A stretch of 64,000 nt of DNA from Dysidea avara (taxonomy: Eukaryota; Porifera; Demospongiae; Dictyoceratida; Dysideidae): assembly GCF_963678975.1 (NCBI RefSeq), contig NC_089285.1, positions 12,215,725 to 12,279,724 on the forward strand. The letters are read 5' to 3'. A program made the translations under genes and the position numbers. The first letter of the stretch is position 1, and each line of letters begins with the position of its first letter. Below the pieces are notes generated by a model, which saw nothing but the letters and a program-made list of their open reading frames with translations, was not told where the DNA came from and made no database searches. Below are positions 1 through 12,874 of this stretch, piece by piece.

Positions 1-147
1 ACATATGACCAGTAGTTTGCCTCAAGTCTTGTACGTTTAGGGCATATGACAAGTAGTATTAGCATTAGGGTTAGGGTCGGGTTCAGCTTTGGTTTCTTCT
101 TCACTTCAGTTGGACATTTATAACGTAGAAACTAATGCAGATCAGTA

Positions 148-225
148 GCTGCAGCACTGGTGGTACAGTGGTTACAAGTATAGACCATGAATATGGATGC
201 CAGGGTTCGAGCCCCAGCTAAGACA
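148..225 (+). repeat. tRNA-derived SINE head
   Basis: This stretch has pol III promoter-like boxes: TGGTACAGTGG as an A-box-like block and GGTTCGAGCCCC as a B box about 40 bp downstream, in a tRNA-sized segment. It is also present in GH32 copy B (27382-27460) at the same intron position and absent from the corresponding intron of copy C (near 36410). It therefore looks like an insertion older than the A/B duplication. It does not fold into a convincing complete tRNA, so I call it a SINE head and not a tRNA gene. Confidence 0.5.
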
Positions 226-1079
226 ACATTTTTCCCCCACTTTCTTATGTTTTTTGTCGAAGTTTTTTTTAAATGCACGTAGCTTCCACTGCTGGCAAAA
301 TATTCAGTGAAACAGTGGGCTCTATAACCTGTCTCACAATTATTGAAGAAATATAAAGTGACTGACTGTTCTGTTAGATTATTAAACTGCTCAATTAAAT
401 ATCTCGCTGTTGCAATTATTGTCCTTGGTCCATTTTCACCACCTATGTTAATACCCATCATATGTTTGCATTGAACTCACAGCAGCTAAAATAGTGAAAC
501 ATCCCAATATCAGGATCAATAACCAAGTAGAAATGCAATATACAGATATATACATATTGTACACATACTCTGCTCTAGGTCCAAGGGTACTGTTTCCAAT
601 CCACACAGTTGATACATACTCCCAGTTTATCAAGTTACTGCTGTTAAATAATAATGCCTGTGGAATGCTCCCTATCAGTGAAAATGAATGTGTAAATAAT
701 TTAAGCTAAGAAGTTTATACTAGGCTGTAAGCTAGTAACAGTACACTGTACAAGTCTTCAGCATGCTATTATTATACTTCAAAGTTCAATATTGCAAGTG
801 AGCTATAAAGATCATACCAGTTTTAGTTGGATCACCTTGAGCAGACCCAACCAGCACCATGTAATCACCAGATGGCTCTTCCTATAGGTATAAAACAATA
901 GTCATGCATACACATACTACATTGACTGTAAAGTGAAAAATCTTAATTTAATTTGTTGGAGGTAACAATTATTGAAAAATTTGCTGTAAAATGAGAGCAA
1001 TCTCTACCTAGAACATACATGACTAGCATGACGTTTCTTTGAACCATCAAAGAAACATGAGTATACTGTGAACGTGTGC

Positions 1080-1498
1080 GTGAAGTTGAGCATGGTGTGT
1101 TTACTCCCTTGGTGTTGTCATCCTCGGGAGGTATGGCTTGTGAGGCACTGTTTTTTTTTATAAACGGCTGGCTGAGCGTGTAAGTCAAAAGTGGGAGGAA
1201 AGTTATTCAGTAGTTATATTAGAGTATCTCGATCTTTTCTTGCAAACAGTGTCCCAAAAAGTGGGGGGCCATGGCCCCCCCGTCTCCACCGCCTATGGTA
1301 CCACCTAAAGGTGTGGAGACTGTACTTCAACATTTACTACAATTTCTTATGGGTTGGCTACAATGTCGAATCTCTTTTGCTATGTTGAGATATGCCATTA
1401 TGTGCATTAGGAGCAGCCGCTCTTCAGCTGGACACCCAGTGATGAAAAATGCTGCATCCCTGGCTGTTGCTGAAGGAGAGCTACAGCTTGACTGTTGA
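1080..1498 (+). repeat. Non-LTR retroelement 3'-ORF remnant with a nested repeat
   Basis: It encodes the end of a retroelement-like protein ([18 protein letters not shown], then GWLQC, SFAMLR, CIRS and a final EGELQLDC). The same protein end occurs at 28300-28596 and, in a better-preserved relative, at 31673-32147. Here the reading frame is interrupted at about 1214-1353 by a 140-bp insertion that starts with the ATTAGAGTATCTCGATC repeat. The copy at 28440 reads straight through that point. The whole fragment sits in a GH32 intron, antisense to the gene. Confidence 0.5.
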
Positions 1499-3054
1499 TT
1501 TTTTATTTCAATGCTTTATTTATTATGTAAAATATGGTCATATGTCTACTTGAAAAAAAATACACACATGTCTAGCAGTTGAGAAATAGATTTTAAGTTG
1601 GTGAAATGCTAATCTGTCTGACTTACTTCTATGCAGTATTTACTAATATTACAAACAGTTGGCAGTAGGTACACTGATGTGTGGTATATATACCTGCCAT
1701 ATGTGAGGATCACCAACATATGAAGCATTGATAGAGCTGGGGGTAGTGATTATTGGAGCAGGTGAGGAAGTGTTCCATGTCATCAGATCCTTGTCCATAC
1801 TAATGCTTAGACCAACCCCTTTAGATATGCCATATACGGCCACACCACTACAAATTAAATTAAGATTTACATGGTAATTTACACGGTAATTTACAACAGG
1901 AATGTAATTTAGCTTCAATCAATGGTGCATATTAGAGTACCACAGTATGTCTAGACAACCAGTAGTCCTCCAGTCCTTTTCCCCCAGTGGTTAAAATAGT
2001 TGCAATTGGGCTAGATCAATTAACTCATGAAAACGTGCAAATCTTAGTAGCATTTATAAATTCACCTGAAATCAAAGCAAACCAAAGTCAAACTAACTGA
2101 AATTGCCCCCAGCACCTTCGTGCGTACTAAGCGCCTCTAAAAATAATCATCGTGTTGCTGTAGTTTAAGAGATTCATAGCCTTTTACACAGCTTTAAGAC
2201 TTCACAACCATCTGCAAAAGCCTAAATGTCAAGAATCAACAGTGAGACACTACTAAGTGGTGATTATTTGCTGCTTCAAAAATGCAGCAACTAACAAGAG
2301 AAGTTCCCCAACCACCTAGCTACAACTCAGCCTGTTTGTGCCCCTCCCCTTGCCAGCTCCTGGATCCGCCCCTGCTGTGCAACAATGGAAAAAATTGAAG
2401 TGGTGAGGTGGAAAGTGATGCAAGTCGAAAAAAAAAACAATGTCTAAGTTTGCCTAGTATAGATATTGTGAGGCAGATTAACCATGCCAATTGGAGGATA
2501 CTATGATCAGTACAAGCAAAAATACCTTGAGCGCAAGTCTCATATCCTTTCTGATGCATTTACTTACACCATAGATCCTTTATACAATGTTACTTCTTTG
2601 TAAACATTGCCGCAAATTAAACACACAATGGCTATGAACAAGTTAGTGCCATTTCATCAAGACCATGCCCCTTACTTGCATTTTGATACTTTGTACAACT
2701 TCGTGATTTCTAATATATACCATACCACTGATATAGTAATATAATTGTAACAGAGCTGTGGGTTGTATATAGTGTGTACTTGTATGCATGCATGCAGTGT
2801 TAGCTATTTGGGACATGTCAATAAGAATAATACAGGGTGCATAAATGGTCTAGGATTCTAGCCCTTGTGCTGTAACAGGGAACCCCAGTCCGTTACATTG
2901 GAGGTTTCCCCTAGATAGAAACAGTACAGAAGTTGCTGTGACAACTAGGAGTTCAATCATTGGAGGAAGACATTTGCTGCCAATAACTTTTGAGGATAAT
3001 CACTAAAGGCATCCAGAGAGCTCTCTGGGTGAAACTGAGAGCCCTGGAGTAAAC

Positions 3055-3073
3055 CCCCCCCCCCCCCCCCCCC
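3055..3073 (+). repeat. Poly-C tract
   Basis: A run of about 17 to 18 cytosines in a GH32 intron. The duplicate copy near 30010 has only seven, so the run has changed length since the duplication. Confidence 0.8.
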
Positions 3074-3973
3074 GGCATAGAGACCAGACATGGGACCGAG
3101 ACACATAAGAAGGCCAGTTGGGTCTCGTCAGATCACAGGAGAACCAGGAGCTGAGTGGAGAGAGACAGAGAGGGAGGGAGGGGCAACTAGAGGACCAAGT
3201 CTTGTAATTTGTGTGGCCATGTAAGGAGACAACTGTGAAGGGATAGTAGGTGGACTAGCATCTGGGAGGGATGTTGAGAGTGTGAGCAAGGACTGGAAGT
3301 GTTATCATTGGATAGATGTGCTGTGGTGAAGAATGTAGTGAACTTATAGAAGTGACAAGAGGAGCTTAGAAGAAGAGTGATGATGCATCTATGAAACAGT
3401 CAAGCTTGGAGGCCTAAACTTTGTAGGGAAAGAGTGATGTTACAGAGCTGTGGACTGATTGTATAGTATTATGTACTTGTGCAGGGTATTTGGAACATGT
3501 CAATAAGAATAATATAAGGAAGACCCACATGGTCTAGGGTTCCAGCCCTTACACTGTAATGGTGCACCCTAGTCTTTTACAGAATTATATTATCTATGCA
3601 TATTATGATCCTTAAAGCTACACAATAACTAGGTGGCTGCCAAGATCAGTATATCTGCATACCTTCCATTGTAGTTTAGTTGAATAACTGAACCTGAAGC
3701 TGATCCATCAGGTATACCAGGGGGAGGATTACGTGACCAGGAAGCCAAATCCTCACTGCTGTCATGACACCAGTGATCTGTGTAGGTTATATATGTTACC
3801 AGGTAAGTCGAGAGAAGACCATCATGATTATGATGAATGTGTACAACAATAACAACAAAACAAAAAAAAAGAGACAAGTATGTGAATCCTCGGACTAACA
3901 TGCGACCACAGATCTGATCTACACAGTAGCTAGTCAGTTGTGTGCATGGCAAGGAAAGAAAAAGTGTAACTAC

Positions 3974-4221
3974 ATGCATACATACATACATACATACATA
4001 CATACATACATACATACATACATACATACATACATACATACATACATACATACATACATACATACATACATACATACATACATACATACATACATACATG
4101 CATACATAGCTACATACATACATACATACATACATACATACATACATACATACATACATACATACATACATACATACATACATACATACATACATACATA
4201 CATACATACATACATACATAC
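3974..4221 (+). repeat. (CATA)n microsatellite, about 250 bp
   Basis: About 60 tandem CATA units with two small interruptions near 4099-4112. The long MYVC/YIHT repeat reading frames here are products of the microsatellite and not genes. The block between about 3809 and 4312 is missing at the same intron position in GH32 copy B (near 30957). Confidence 0.95.
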
Positions 4222-4649
4222 AATAAGAAAAAGCCCTATAAGGTAACTACAAAATCTAGTTCAATCAGTCTGGGTCGATAGTCCATTCTTTACAGTTCCT
4301 CCCAAAAAAGATCTATTACAATGTTTGAATAATAGTTACCTTGTTGTCCAGGGGCCCATGGTGGGAGGGTTGAGTTCGGATTACATTGATAGAAGACATG
4401 ATACAGACCTTTAGGATCTAGATGAAGAACACTTATGTATTAATAGCTGGTAGAAATGGGCGTGGCTGACCTCTCGAAAAAGCTGGGTGTGGATCATTAA
4501 GCCATCCTCGTTCAGGTGTAATGTGGAAACCTGGCTTCCAATTGAACTGAGCGCTATTGCAAATTGTAGAATACATCAGGGTCAGCCAAATGCAGCATCC
4601 AAAACACTTATTCATTTGAAAAGAATATCTACGAGTCCACTCAATGCAC

Positions 4650-4716
4650 TAGTCTGGCGCCGCCCGCCCCTTCGCATAAAGTAACTTTTTGCGAAGGGGC
4701 GGGCGGCGCCAGACTA
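4650..4716 (+). mobile_element. 67-bp palindromic MITE with 9-bp target duplication
   Basis: A near-perfect foldback beginning TAGTCTGGCGCC and ending GGCGCCAGACTA with a loop of about 10 nt. It is flanked by direct 9-bp repeats TCAATGCAC (4641-4649 and 4717-4725). The duplicate locus near 31290 has the empty site with a single TCAATGCAC, so this is an insertion after the A/B duplication. Confidence 0.85.
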
Positions 4717-4733
4717 TCAATGCACAGACTGAC

Positions 4734-4806
4734 TAGTCTCGTGCCCAGACCGCTTTTTTCTCCGCCCCCACACAAAAAGAAAAAAAGCGGTCTGGGCACG
4801 AGACTA
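4734..4806 (+). mobile_element. 73-bp palindromic MITE with 9-bp target duplication
   Basis: A foldback with ends TAGTCTCGTGCCCAG and CTGGGCACGAGACTA, flanked by CAGACTGAC on both sides (4725-4733 and 4807-4815). It shares the TAGTCT/AGACTA termini and 9-bp duplication length with the element 18 bp upstream. The empty site is present in GH32 copy B (near 31295). Confidence 0.85.
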
Positions 4807-4904
4807 CAGACTGACTTAGTTTTAGCGCAGGCATCCGGCTTCAGGCGAGGCAATAGTCTGGGTAAGTGGAATTATAGGAAAACGGAAGCGACCAGCAGAT
4901 TCCA

Positions 4905-5125
4905 CTTAATGACCCTTATACCACAGTACTAGGATGGATTAGATGTAAATTGTCATTTTGTTTGCTGCGTTCAGCAATCCAGTGGCCAGTGCATTAGAGG
5001 AGCGCGATCTTCACAAGGTCATTACATCAAAAGTGCTCCTGTGGCTTTGGTGCAATCAGAGACTCAGTTTTTGATTTAATTGTTTGTATGTTCTAATCTT
5101 ATTTTCTTTATATCTCCCAAAAAAA
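4905..5125 (+). repeat. Degenerate non-LTR retroelement 3' fragment
   Basis: The fragment encodes remnants such as GWIRCKLSFCLLRSAIQ followed by frameshifted sequence. It resembles the GWLRCCLSFSLLRSSIQC segment of the element at 31673-32147. It lies between the GH32-A 5' end and the palindromic MITE at 5137 and is absent from the corresponding place in copy B. Confidence 0.4.
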
Positions 5126-5136
5126 ACTTACCCCAG

Positions 5137-5233
5137 TAGTCTCGTCCCCAGCCGCCCACGTGCTCGATCACGCGAAGACTTCAAGCGCGGGTATTCGCGT
5201 GATCAAACGCGTGGGCGGCTGGGGACGAGACTA
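5137..5233 (+). mobile_element. 97-bp palindromic MITE
   Basis: A foldback with ends TAGTCTCGTCCCCAGCC and GGCTGGGGACGAGACTA and about 40-bp arms. The same insertion exists in copy B at 32150-32593, split there by another transposon. It therefore predates the A/B duplication. It is absent between GH32-C and GK5. Confidence 0.8.
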
Positions 5234-5294
5234 GCGAGGCAGAGCATGCAGAGCTAGGTACCTCGCGTGGTACCGAAAACAGTGGAAGTAGAAA

Positions 5295-5350
5295 ATGTAT
5301 TTTGTTTTGGCAGTCGATAGCGCTATCGGTTCCACGCAGTTGAGATGCTT
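5295..5350 (+). pseudogene. GK5 kinase 5' end remnant (left)
   Basis: The first about 18 codons of the FGGY kinase at 38679 (FVLAVD then GSTQLRCF), divergent from GH32-A. A 6-bp insertion (AGCGCT) follows the VD codons and is shared with the remnant at 32655. Homology stops abruptly after the RCF codons and is replaced by sequence from the Rab gene intron. This is the join point of a tandem duplication. Confidence 0.85.
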
Positions 5351-5985
5351 TTTAATAAGTCAAGGCAGTCTGACCGCACTATTCTTTCCTATGCTGTCAG
5401 TGCGTAGATATACTAACCCCAGGTAGTATATCTATGGTCAGTGGTATTCGTGACTCACCAGTCATTGTTACAAAAATAGTAAACAAACAAGTATAAGGGA
5501 AATTTTATATTAGAGAAGGGAACCCTCTGCCTTCTGTGTACACCCTCCAGTGCCTAACTGGTAAAGTAGATAATAACAATAATAATAACAACACTGAACT
5601 AGAAATAAAAAGCAAGACAACAATGACTGAAGTTGTCCACTATAGATGCATGTGTAGATGACCAAATTTCTTATACTTGTCTTAATTAGGGTGATAGCTA
5701 TATGGATCACTTGAAAAGTTAATCAATCAATGAATTTTTTATGATCAATTGAACTATTCAAAATATTCGTGGTCAGCATAAATCAGAAACCGCATGGTGA
5801 CGGTCAAAAAATTGTATGGGTGATGAGCACCAGTTACGTTACTACAAACACTAAAGTCCAAGAGGTGACCCTAACTTTCTTGTTGAGTTGACATGGAATG
5901 ACTCTTCTAGTATTATTATTAACACTTTACAGTGACCAGCACTGAATTATATGTTTAATACATATGTTTTTATTCATCATTGTAG

Positions 5986-6254
5986 AGTGATTTAGTACCT
6001 TCTGAAATGCAAGTATTAAGGTGAAGGCAAGACAAAGAGCTTTCGATTTTGGAATGAAAGACTTCATAGTGGTGTCTGCAGTGAGTGAGTTTGGTAAGAC
6101 CGTCTCAGACTAAAACATGTCAGTCCTTTAAAGTTGTAAATTTTTGAAACTGCTATAGGTTTTAGACCATATTATTAAAGAACAAGAAGATGGTGTTATA
6201 CATGTAGAATCAAAAGACACCAATCAACAATCTGGCTGCCGATATCGATGCTAG
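5986..6254 (+). pseudogene. Rab-GTPase last two exons, degenerate copy (left)
   Basis: This matches exons 9-10 of the CARD-Rab gene (23580-23881). It starts at the SDLVPSE codons. One A is lost in the GAAAATG run, which breaks the frame. The segment coding for GAGMDELFGRVV is deleted, and the same deletion is present at 33403-33672. It sits tail-to-tail with the GH32-D fragment. Confidence 0.85.
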
Positions 6255-6390
6255 ATTTTGTTGTAACGTTATCTATACAGTAACCATCCCAAATGGTATA
6301 TACCACTAAAAGTTGACAAAATAAAAATGTGTGAAAGTGTGTGCACAAGTGCATGCAACATATTGTTTGGACACACATAATAATAATCAA

Positions 6391-7795
6391 TTATGTTTCT
6401 TTGTATGCATCCTTCATTACCCACGCGTCAACAGTAAATATTGCTGAAGTATTCTCAGTAAAAAGGACAACGCTATTGGAGCTGGCTAGGGTAGGGTAGA
6501 CTCGGGATGTGATCACTGCTTCACCCTTGTTAACAAACACCTCCACTGCACTCTTGTCTACCATTATCTCCAGAGTGACTAACTGGTCATGGCTATTCAC
6601 TTGAGCAGTATAAGACGACTTTGTTACATTAGTGGCAGGTAGTAAACTTGAATTAGTTGTTGAAACTTCCAGTTGTAACTAATTGAGTTAGCACATATCA
6701 CACACTGGGTAATCTGGTCACTGATCTCACCTGAGTTGAAGTGGTTCCTGATGTGCAGTTCACACGTGGTACAGGAGATGGGTGGGCATTTTTTAGCCAA
6801 CAACAAGTCTCATGAGATACACAAGTGAATGCAGAGTTGTTACCATAGTCAGTCTACAAGTGTGGTGTGTACATGTAAAAGCAGTTACTGAGCGTGTATG
6901 ATTTGTACAGAAACTTTAATTTAATTTGAAATTTTAGTACTATTTAGCACATATATTATGTTTATAAATGACGTACATGTTTTTGACAAATACATAGGAT
7001 AAAGGGATAAAATATAAGTATAATAATTATATGTTATTAATGGTGCACTCACCAGCAGTGGCTGAGGATCAGCAAAAGTCCAAGCCACACAACCAGAGTC
7101 TGCACAACAAGCTTTCTGACATACTGCTGGATCATGTCCATCCACCTTAAAACTATGTATATAAACATAGAACAGGAGAATGTTATTCCACTTTGCAAGT
7201 CCCATTACACCAGGTAAGTGATACCAGTTTGTATATAATATTCATTATAGCATACTTGTTGTCATAGTGCATTCACCAATCTCACATACTTAGTATAATC
7301 TGCTCCCGGTGTATCTGTACCAGTTGACCATTGTCCAATATGATTACAGTTGGAACCTGAAGAAACAATATAACTTCTTTGTACTGATTAGCTTACAAGA
7401 AATGATAAAGTAAAATGTGATCAATATAAAGAATGTTGCCATATTTCTTCATAGTTATCATGTCAGAGTATCTGACTAGTACTTACCAGAACTTTGGATA
7501 TTAATAGCAGTAAATTCTTTCATATTGTCATCAGCTAAAACTAATATTCCCACCTTGCTGTTGGGAGAGAACTTTCCCATTATGGTCACTACCATGTGGA
7601 GCTAATATGAGACAATAATTCAACATGTAGCGATAATGAAACATTACTGACTTGATTTCCCATGCCTCCAAGTTCATATGTTGCATTTTCTGGAAGAGAT
7701 ATTTCATTAAAGTAGCCCAAGTGATCTCCAGGTAGCAAACTTAGCTCCTGTAAACATAACATGTATATAAGTGACACTGACCTTAATGCAACCAA
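6391..7795 (-). pseudogene. GH32 glycosidase copy D, 3' part (exons 10-15)
   Basis: Only the 3' half of the gene remains: exon 10 (about 7650-7747, [12 protein letters not shown]), exon 11 with [11 protein letters not shown], exons 12-14 encoding the cysteine-rich PAN/apple-like module ([16 protein letters not shown] and CCWLKNAH), and exon 15 (start of ORF segment near 6678, stop at 6391) with [20 protein letters not shown]. That last segment is the GH32 C-terminal beta-sandwich signature. Homology to copy C stops at about 7795 in the exon 9-10 intron. There it joins an F-box/LRR gene through about 13 bp of filler. The catalytic half is missing, so it cannot encode an enzyme. Confidence 0.85.
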
Positions 7796-7805
7796 ACATT
7801 GTGAC

Positions 7806-9442
7806 TAACTATTCTTTACCATGTGAAATACTAGTTTTGATTGCTTCAATGCTAACTTTCCATGATGAGTCAATCTACGAAGCATTTCCTCAAGATTGGA
7901 AAGTGTATGCGATACACCGTCGTTGTGGAGAAGATCTCGGAGAAGATTCACCTGGCCACCACAAGTTGTGGATGCCCGCAACTGTGCGTACAAGGTATTA
8001 AGGTGGTATGGTCAGTATATACGAATACTATACTTTCCTGATGGCGTGCCTCTTTTCAATCTGCATTTGGTAAAGATATTACAAAGTTGTGCGAACCTTG
8101 CCTCACTTAGACTAATAGTATTTCGTGGACCCCACAACTACGACAAGTATTCAGTTTCCGTCATAAGATTGCTGAAATTTACATTAGAGTAAAGAAGTTA
8201 CAGTGGCTCGAATTCCTTATAGATGTAGATTCATGGCTGGAAGATTGGGCAAAGAATGATTTTCAGCCAAAAATGTTAAATGTTGTTGCTGGAGAGGGTA
8301 TTCCAGTAGAACAGTTCATAGAAAAGTGGCTTCAAGTTCAAAAGTCTAGTTTACCTATTGACCACACTGGCTGTCTTAAAATATTCAGTGCTTTAAAGGT
8401 ACCTATGGATCTTTTCCCTGCATTACCGAACTTTCAGTTGCAGCTTGGTCAGTCATGCAGGTTGCCATTTGTAATACCTAGAGTGTGCGGGTTGTTGGGA
8501 TTTGAAAAACATGATATTTTATTGACTGATTGTACTTTTGGCCATGGTGACTCGGCTAAGGTATACAAGGCAGTGTTGATCAGGCACATTCCTGGTATTG
8601 AACGTCGCCACTTCAGAACTGATATTACTGGTGTATATCTTACGCATTTCGATGCTTCGATGTGTAGTTTACTTTTTTCTGGTCACCTAAAACTGTTAGC
8701 CAATAGTTGTCCTAACCTAAAACACATCAACTTAAGTCAAAATGAGGACTGTTTGAGGAGATTAGATGGTTTACAAGCGATTGCTACTATCTGTAAAAAT
8801 CTTCAAGGGCTAAATTTACTGAATATTTCAGTAGTGGAGAGTCATGCAGTGTTGTGGAAAATCTTAGTTGATATGAGGCTGACTTATCTGGCAATTGAAC
8901 TCTCTTTGTTATTACCTAATGGGCAAGTCACACCACAAATTATTATCTCGTTCCAACAATTTTCAAAATTACAAGCTTTAGAAGTGCACAATAATGCAGG
9001 TTTTCATACACAATGCAACTTATCAGTGTTGTGCCACTTGCCAGTGCTTATTCATTGTTGTATATCCAATATACAGAATGATGTTCAAGTTGTGATTAAT
9101 TGTTGTTCAAACCTAAAACATCTGGTGTATAACAGTAATCAAGTCCCAAAATGGTTATCCACATGTGTAGAAAATAGTCATTTGGAACAGCTGTGTATTC
9201 TGACAGAATTCCAAAAGGATGTGAGCCTGGGTGATGAGTTTATGCAGACAGTTTCTGCACATTGTGGACTTGTGCATGTCTTTCTGTGTGCTTGTACAAT
9301 GACAGAAAAGGGGATTATTGCCATGATTAGAAATTCTTCAAAACTGCTGACATTTCACATTCATGTAAACAATATTACAACACCTGATGGATTTATCACT
9401 TTGATCAATATGAAGGAGCTACTGGAGAAGGGAGTTTTGTAA
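7806..9442 (+). pseudogene. F-box/LRR protein, copy 1, broken
   Basis: It begins inside the F-box (SLPCEILVLIASMLTFHD); the start codon and first dozen codons present at 54844 are missing at the duplication/deletion junction. One base is lost in the CATGAT(A)GAG run, which shifts the frame, and a second shift lies before 8190. From about 8200 to 9442 one long frame is open and encodes leucine-rich repeats (for example NLKHINLSQN, NLQGLNLLN). It is closely similar to 56626-57120 (inverted copy) and more distantly to the intact gene at 49950-51962. F-box/LRR proteins are substrate receptors of SCF ubiquitin ligases. A shorter protein from the downstream ATG at 8273 cannot be excluded. Confidence 0.8.
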
Positions 9443-9696
9443 AAGAAAATTGTTTACTTACGGAAATTTTGCTATATTGACAGCCTCTGTGGGTACATCC
9501 TGCCTCGAGGTTAACAATTTACTGATGGATTATAACACAGACATTTTTTTCATTTTGGTCCACTGTATGTATATGGGATTAATGTCATGTTGCTAGTATG
9601 TATATTATTGGATCTTATATGATTTCTTGTTTTAACACAAGTAGAGGATTGGGCGCTAATTTTCTTGGCAGTAGTATATTTATTATCAAACTGAGT

Positions 9697-10300
9697 ATTT
9701 ATTTATTTTAAATGCAGGTTATAAGCCTGTGCATGCATTAATGGCTTGTGGGCAACATGTACCCACAGCCAGGGAAAATATACATACACACAATATATCC
9801 TTATTACAATTACTACTTACACTATTACAGCTATACTAATAATTACAGTTGGTGGGGATTGGTTCCCTAGAGCAACGATAACAAGGACATAGAAAATGGT
9901 ACGTACAGGCTCTCTCACAATTAAAGTTGTCAGTAAAATGAGTCTAGAAGTAGTTAGTTATGTGATGCTTGATTATGTTTGAGTAGATAATGATAGGTCT
10001 AAGACTGGTAAACAGTTATAGTCTCACGATTTTGTTAAAGTAAAAATGGTGTTGAGTTGCTGTTGGTGTCCTGGGTGAATTAACTTTTGGTGGGTTCCAG
10101 ACCTCGTAGCACTGATAGCAAAAGTGATGTGATGATTGATATTAGAGTTATCTGTTGGTGATTTTAAAGATTTTATAAAGAACATTAGGTCATGAAGTTC
10201 GAAGATATACATAAGTGGCAGTAGATTTAGTTGTTGCAGTCTAGATTTGTATGATGAATTATTAGGTAGCTCTATGGGCCTGTGGGAATTATACTCCAAA
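9697..10300 (-). repeat. LINE 3' end (reverse-transcriptase ORF C-terminus), copy 1
   Basis: On the minus strand the frame reads LLPLMYIFELHDLMFFIKSL, then TRSGTHQKLIH, then a decayed THFTDNF and TYHFLCPC. This is the characteristic C-terminal region of jockey/CR1-like LINE proteins. The element ends in an AAATA-type tail near 9697-9715. A duplicate is at 57558-58120. It is 5' truncated and has stop codons, so it is inactive. Confidence 0.65.
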
Positions 10301-10515
10301 TTTCCATCATTATTCTATTCTGAATTTCTCCTAAATTTTCATCAACATGTTCATTTTTATGCTTCCGACTTTATCATTATTCCCCAATTACAGTTAATTA
10401 TAGCAAAACAGTATAACACATGCAAAAAGTCTAGCAAAACATTGCACACAATAATTTGTAAAGTAACTGTCAATAACTGCATTATGATACATTTAATTTC
10501 GCTCATAGGTGAAGT

Positions 10516-11755
10516 TCAACGACTATTATACTGCAGCATTAAGGACACCTCTACGTAGTCTTGCAATGAACTTTGCTGCTGGGAGTTAAAAGAAGACTTC
10601 AACAGTGAAAAGACCCACTCAGATGCTGCTGGTGATGGCTGTACAAGTAATACTTTACGGGCAGCTGCTGCCCAGCACAGTAAACCAGACACATTACGAT
10701 GCCACCACTGGAGGATATCAATTGCAGGATCCGAGTCAACCACTTTGGCTAGATAAGTAGGAAGCTCCTGTTTAAGTCCATCCAGGATTATCTGTGAATC
10801 TAAAAACCTTAACAGAATTAATAGCCTCAGGAATGTCCTTCAACTGCTGTGGAGAAAAGTATCTGCAGCTGGCTGCTTTAAATGCTAAAAGTGAGTCTTT
10901 TAGGTTGGAATCAAACATTTTGTTGAAGTAATCAAGGGCAAGTTGCACACATGCTGTCACATAGTGGATAATGTTTTGCTGTAAAGCTTGATTGGTACTT
11001 GTGAATCCTCTTGAGCACAATGGACGGAAAACTCCTTGCAGTAAACTCTTATCACTACTACTACACAATCTCCGAGCAATAGCATTGACATTAGGAACGT
11101 GCCCAGCATGAATTGAGGTCATGATAGTTTCTATTTTCTCACAGGCCTCCATGACTAAAGGACCATCTCCTTCAAGTGAATAAGTAGCAGTCACAAATGG
11201 CTTTCCCCAGTCCATTATGGCAGCAAGCTCCACTTCAAGCTGGGCCTTTTTTTGAGCAACAGAAAAAAGTTCAACAACTTTGCAGTAGTGGTAGCTGAAC
11301 CAAGATCATCATGTCGTAAAAATGGCAAAACATCTCCAAATTGAGTTGATACTTGTTCAATAACTTCCCAATGGCTTCACCAGCGTGTTGGACTATAAGT
11401 TGCCATTGATTTTCCTGTCTGTTCAAGCCACAAAAACCTTGTTTTAGGACCATGTGAAAACAGGCTAATCCAACTTGTGATAAATTCAGAAAGATTTAGT
11501 GCATTGAAATGTTCTCCTATGCGGTCAATGGTATGAGAAAAGCAGCCAATGCTCAAAAGGTTAGGGTAAACAACTTTGAGAGTACGAACAGCTGTTTCAT
11601 TTACAGCTGCCCTGTATTTCATGGGGGGTGGCTCTGCATGCAGACCTAATGATGACTGTACATGTACACCCACAGAGCAGATCCATGTAAGATGGATACC
11701 ATTACAAAGTGAATATGTACAGGAAATCTACGATGACCAACTCTGATTCATAATA
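10516..11755 (-). pseudogene. hAT-type transposase remnant, copy 1
   Basis: Broken frames on the minus strand encode a DDE-transposase-like core (GCFSHTIDRIGEHF, TRFLWLEQTGKS, YSPTRWWSHWEV). A C-terminal part follows with DILQWWHRN, ARKVLLVQPSPAASEWVFS. That pattern is the hAT dimerisation region (W..., L..P.S.A.SE..FS). Frameshifts separate the parts. The paired copy is at 58395-59963. Confidence 0.7.
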
Positions 11756-11837
11756 AAAGCAATGAAATGTCATGTAATCACTGTCCTATATAACATACAA
11801 CTAATTATCATACAAGTCAGTGTTAGTGTTGTTGTCA

Positions 11838-12652
<815 letters not shown>

Positions 12653-12874
12653 TTATTCAAAGTGGACAGCTTTAAATACACTAATAAACATGACTAACAC
12701 GGCAGCATGCTTATTAAGAAATTTGGCCTGTAGATGACCAACTTGGACAGGCTCTGTTGTACAAGCATTAAAGAAACAGTGAAACCTTACACTGTGGCTA
12801 CAGTATATGACCAGTACATTAAAGCATATACAGGTGTAACAAAAAAAAAGAGATTTTATGTTTGAATAGGGATC

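Larger units (their letters stand above)
569..4615 (-). pseudogene. GH32 glycosidase copy A, 5' part (exons 1-6 only)
   Basis: This is the 5' part of a secreted beta-fructosidase (GH32) gene; the rest is absent at the left edge. Exon 1 (4471-4615) encodes a signal peptide and the GH32 nucleophile motif WLNDPHP. Exon 2 (about 4340-4417) gives [10 protein letters not shown], exon 3 (about 3662-3776) [10 protein letters not shown], exon 4 (about 1695-1848) the DKDLMTWN and YVGDPHIW segments, exon 5 (about 810-882) [14 protein letters not shown], and exon 6 (569-671) LINWEY ending in GPRA. Order and splice sites match copy B at 27801-31260. Intron 2 carries an extra block of about 500 bp with a CATA microsatellite, absent from copy B. 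Exons 7-15 may lie left of the window, so 'pseudogene' is provisional. The neighbouring fragment at 6391-7795 is a different copy, not the missing 3' end. Confidence 0.75.

Noticed and set aside
60-85. TTAGGGTTAGGG telomere-like motif near the left edge, repeated near 27300
   Set aside because: Only two units within an ordinary duplicated intron; not a telomere.
148-225. Functional tRNA gene
   Set aside because: B box is good, but acceptor and anticodon arms do not pair convincingly; a SINE head fits better.
3629-4246. Long repetitive reading frames (MYVC and YIHT repeats)
   Set aside because: They are translations of the CATA microsatellite in different frames.
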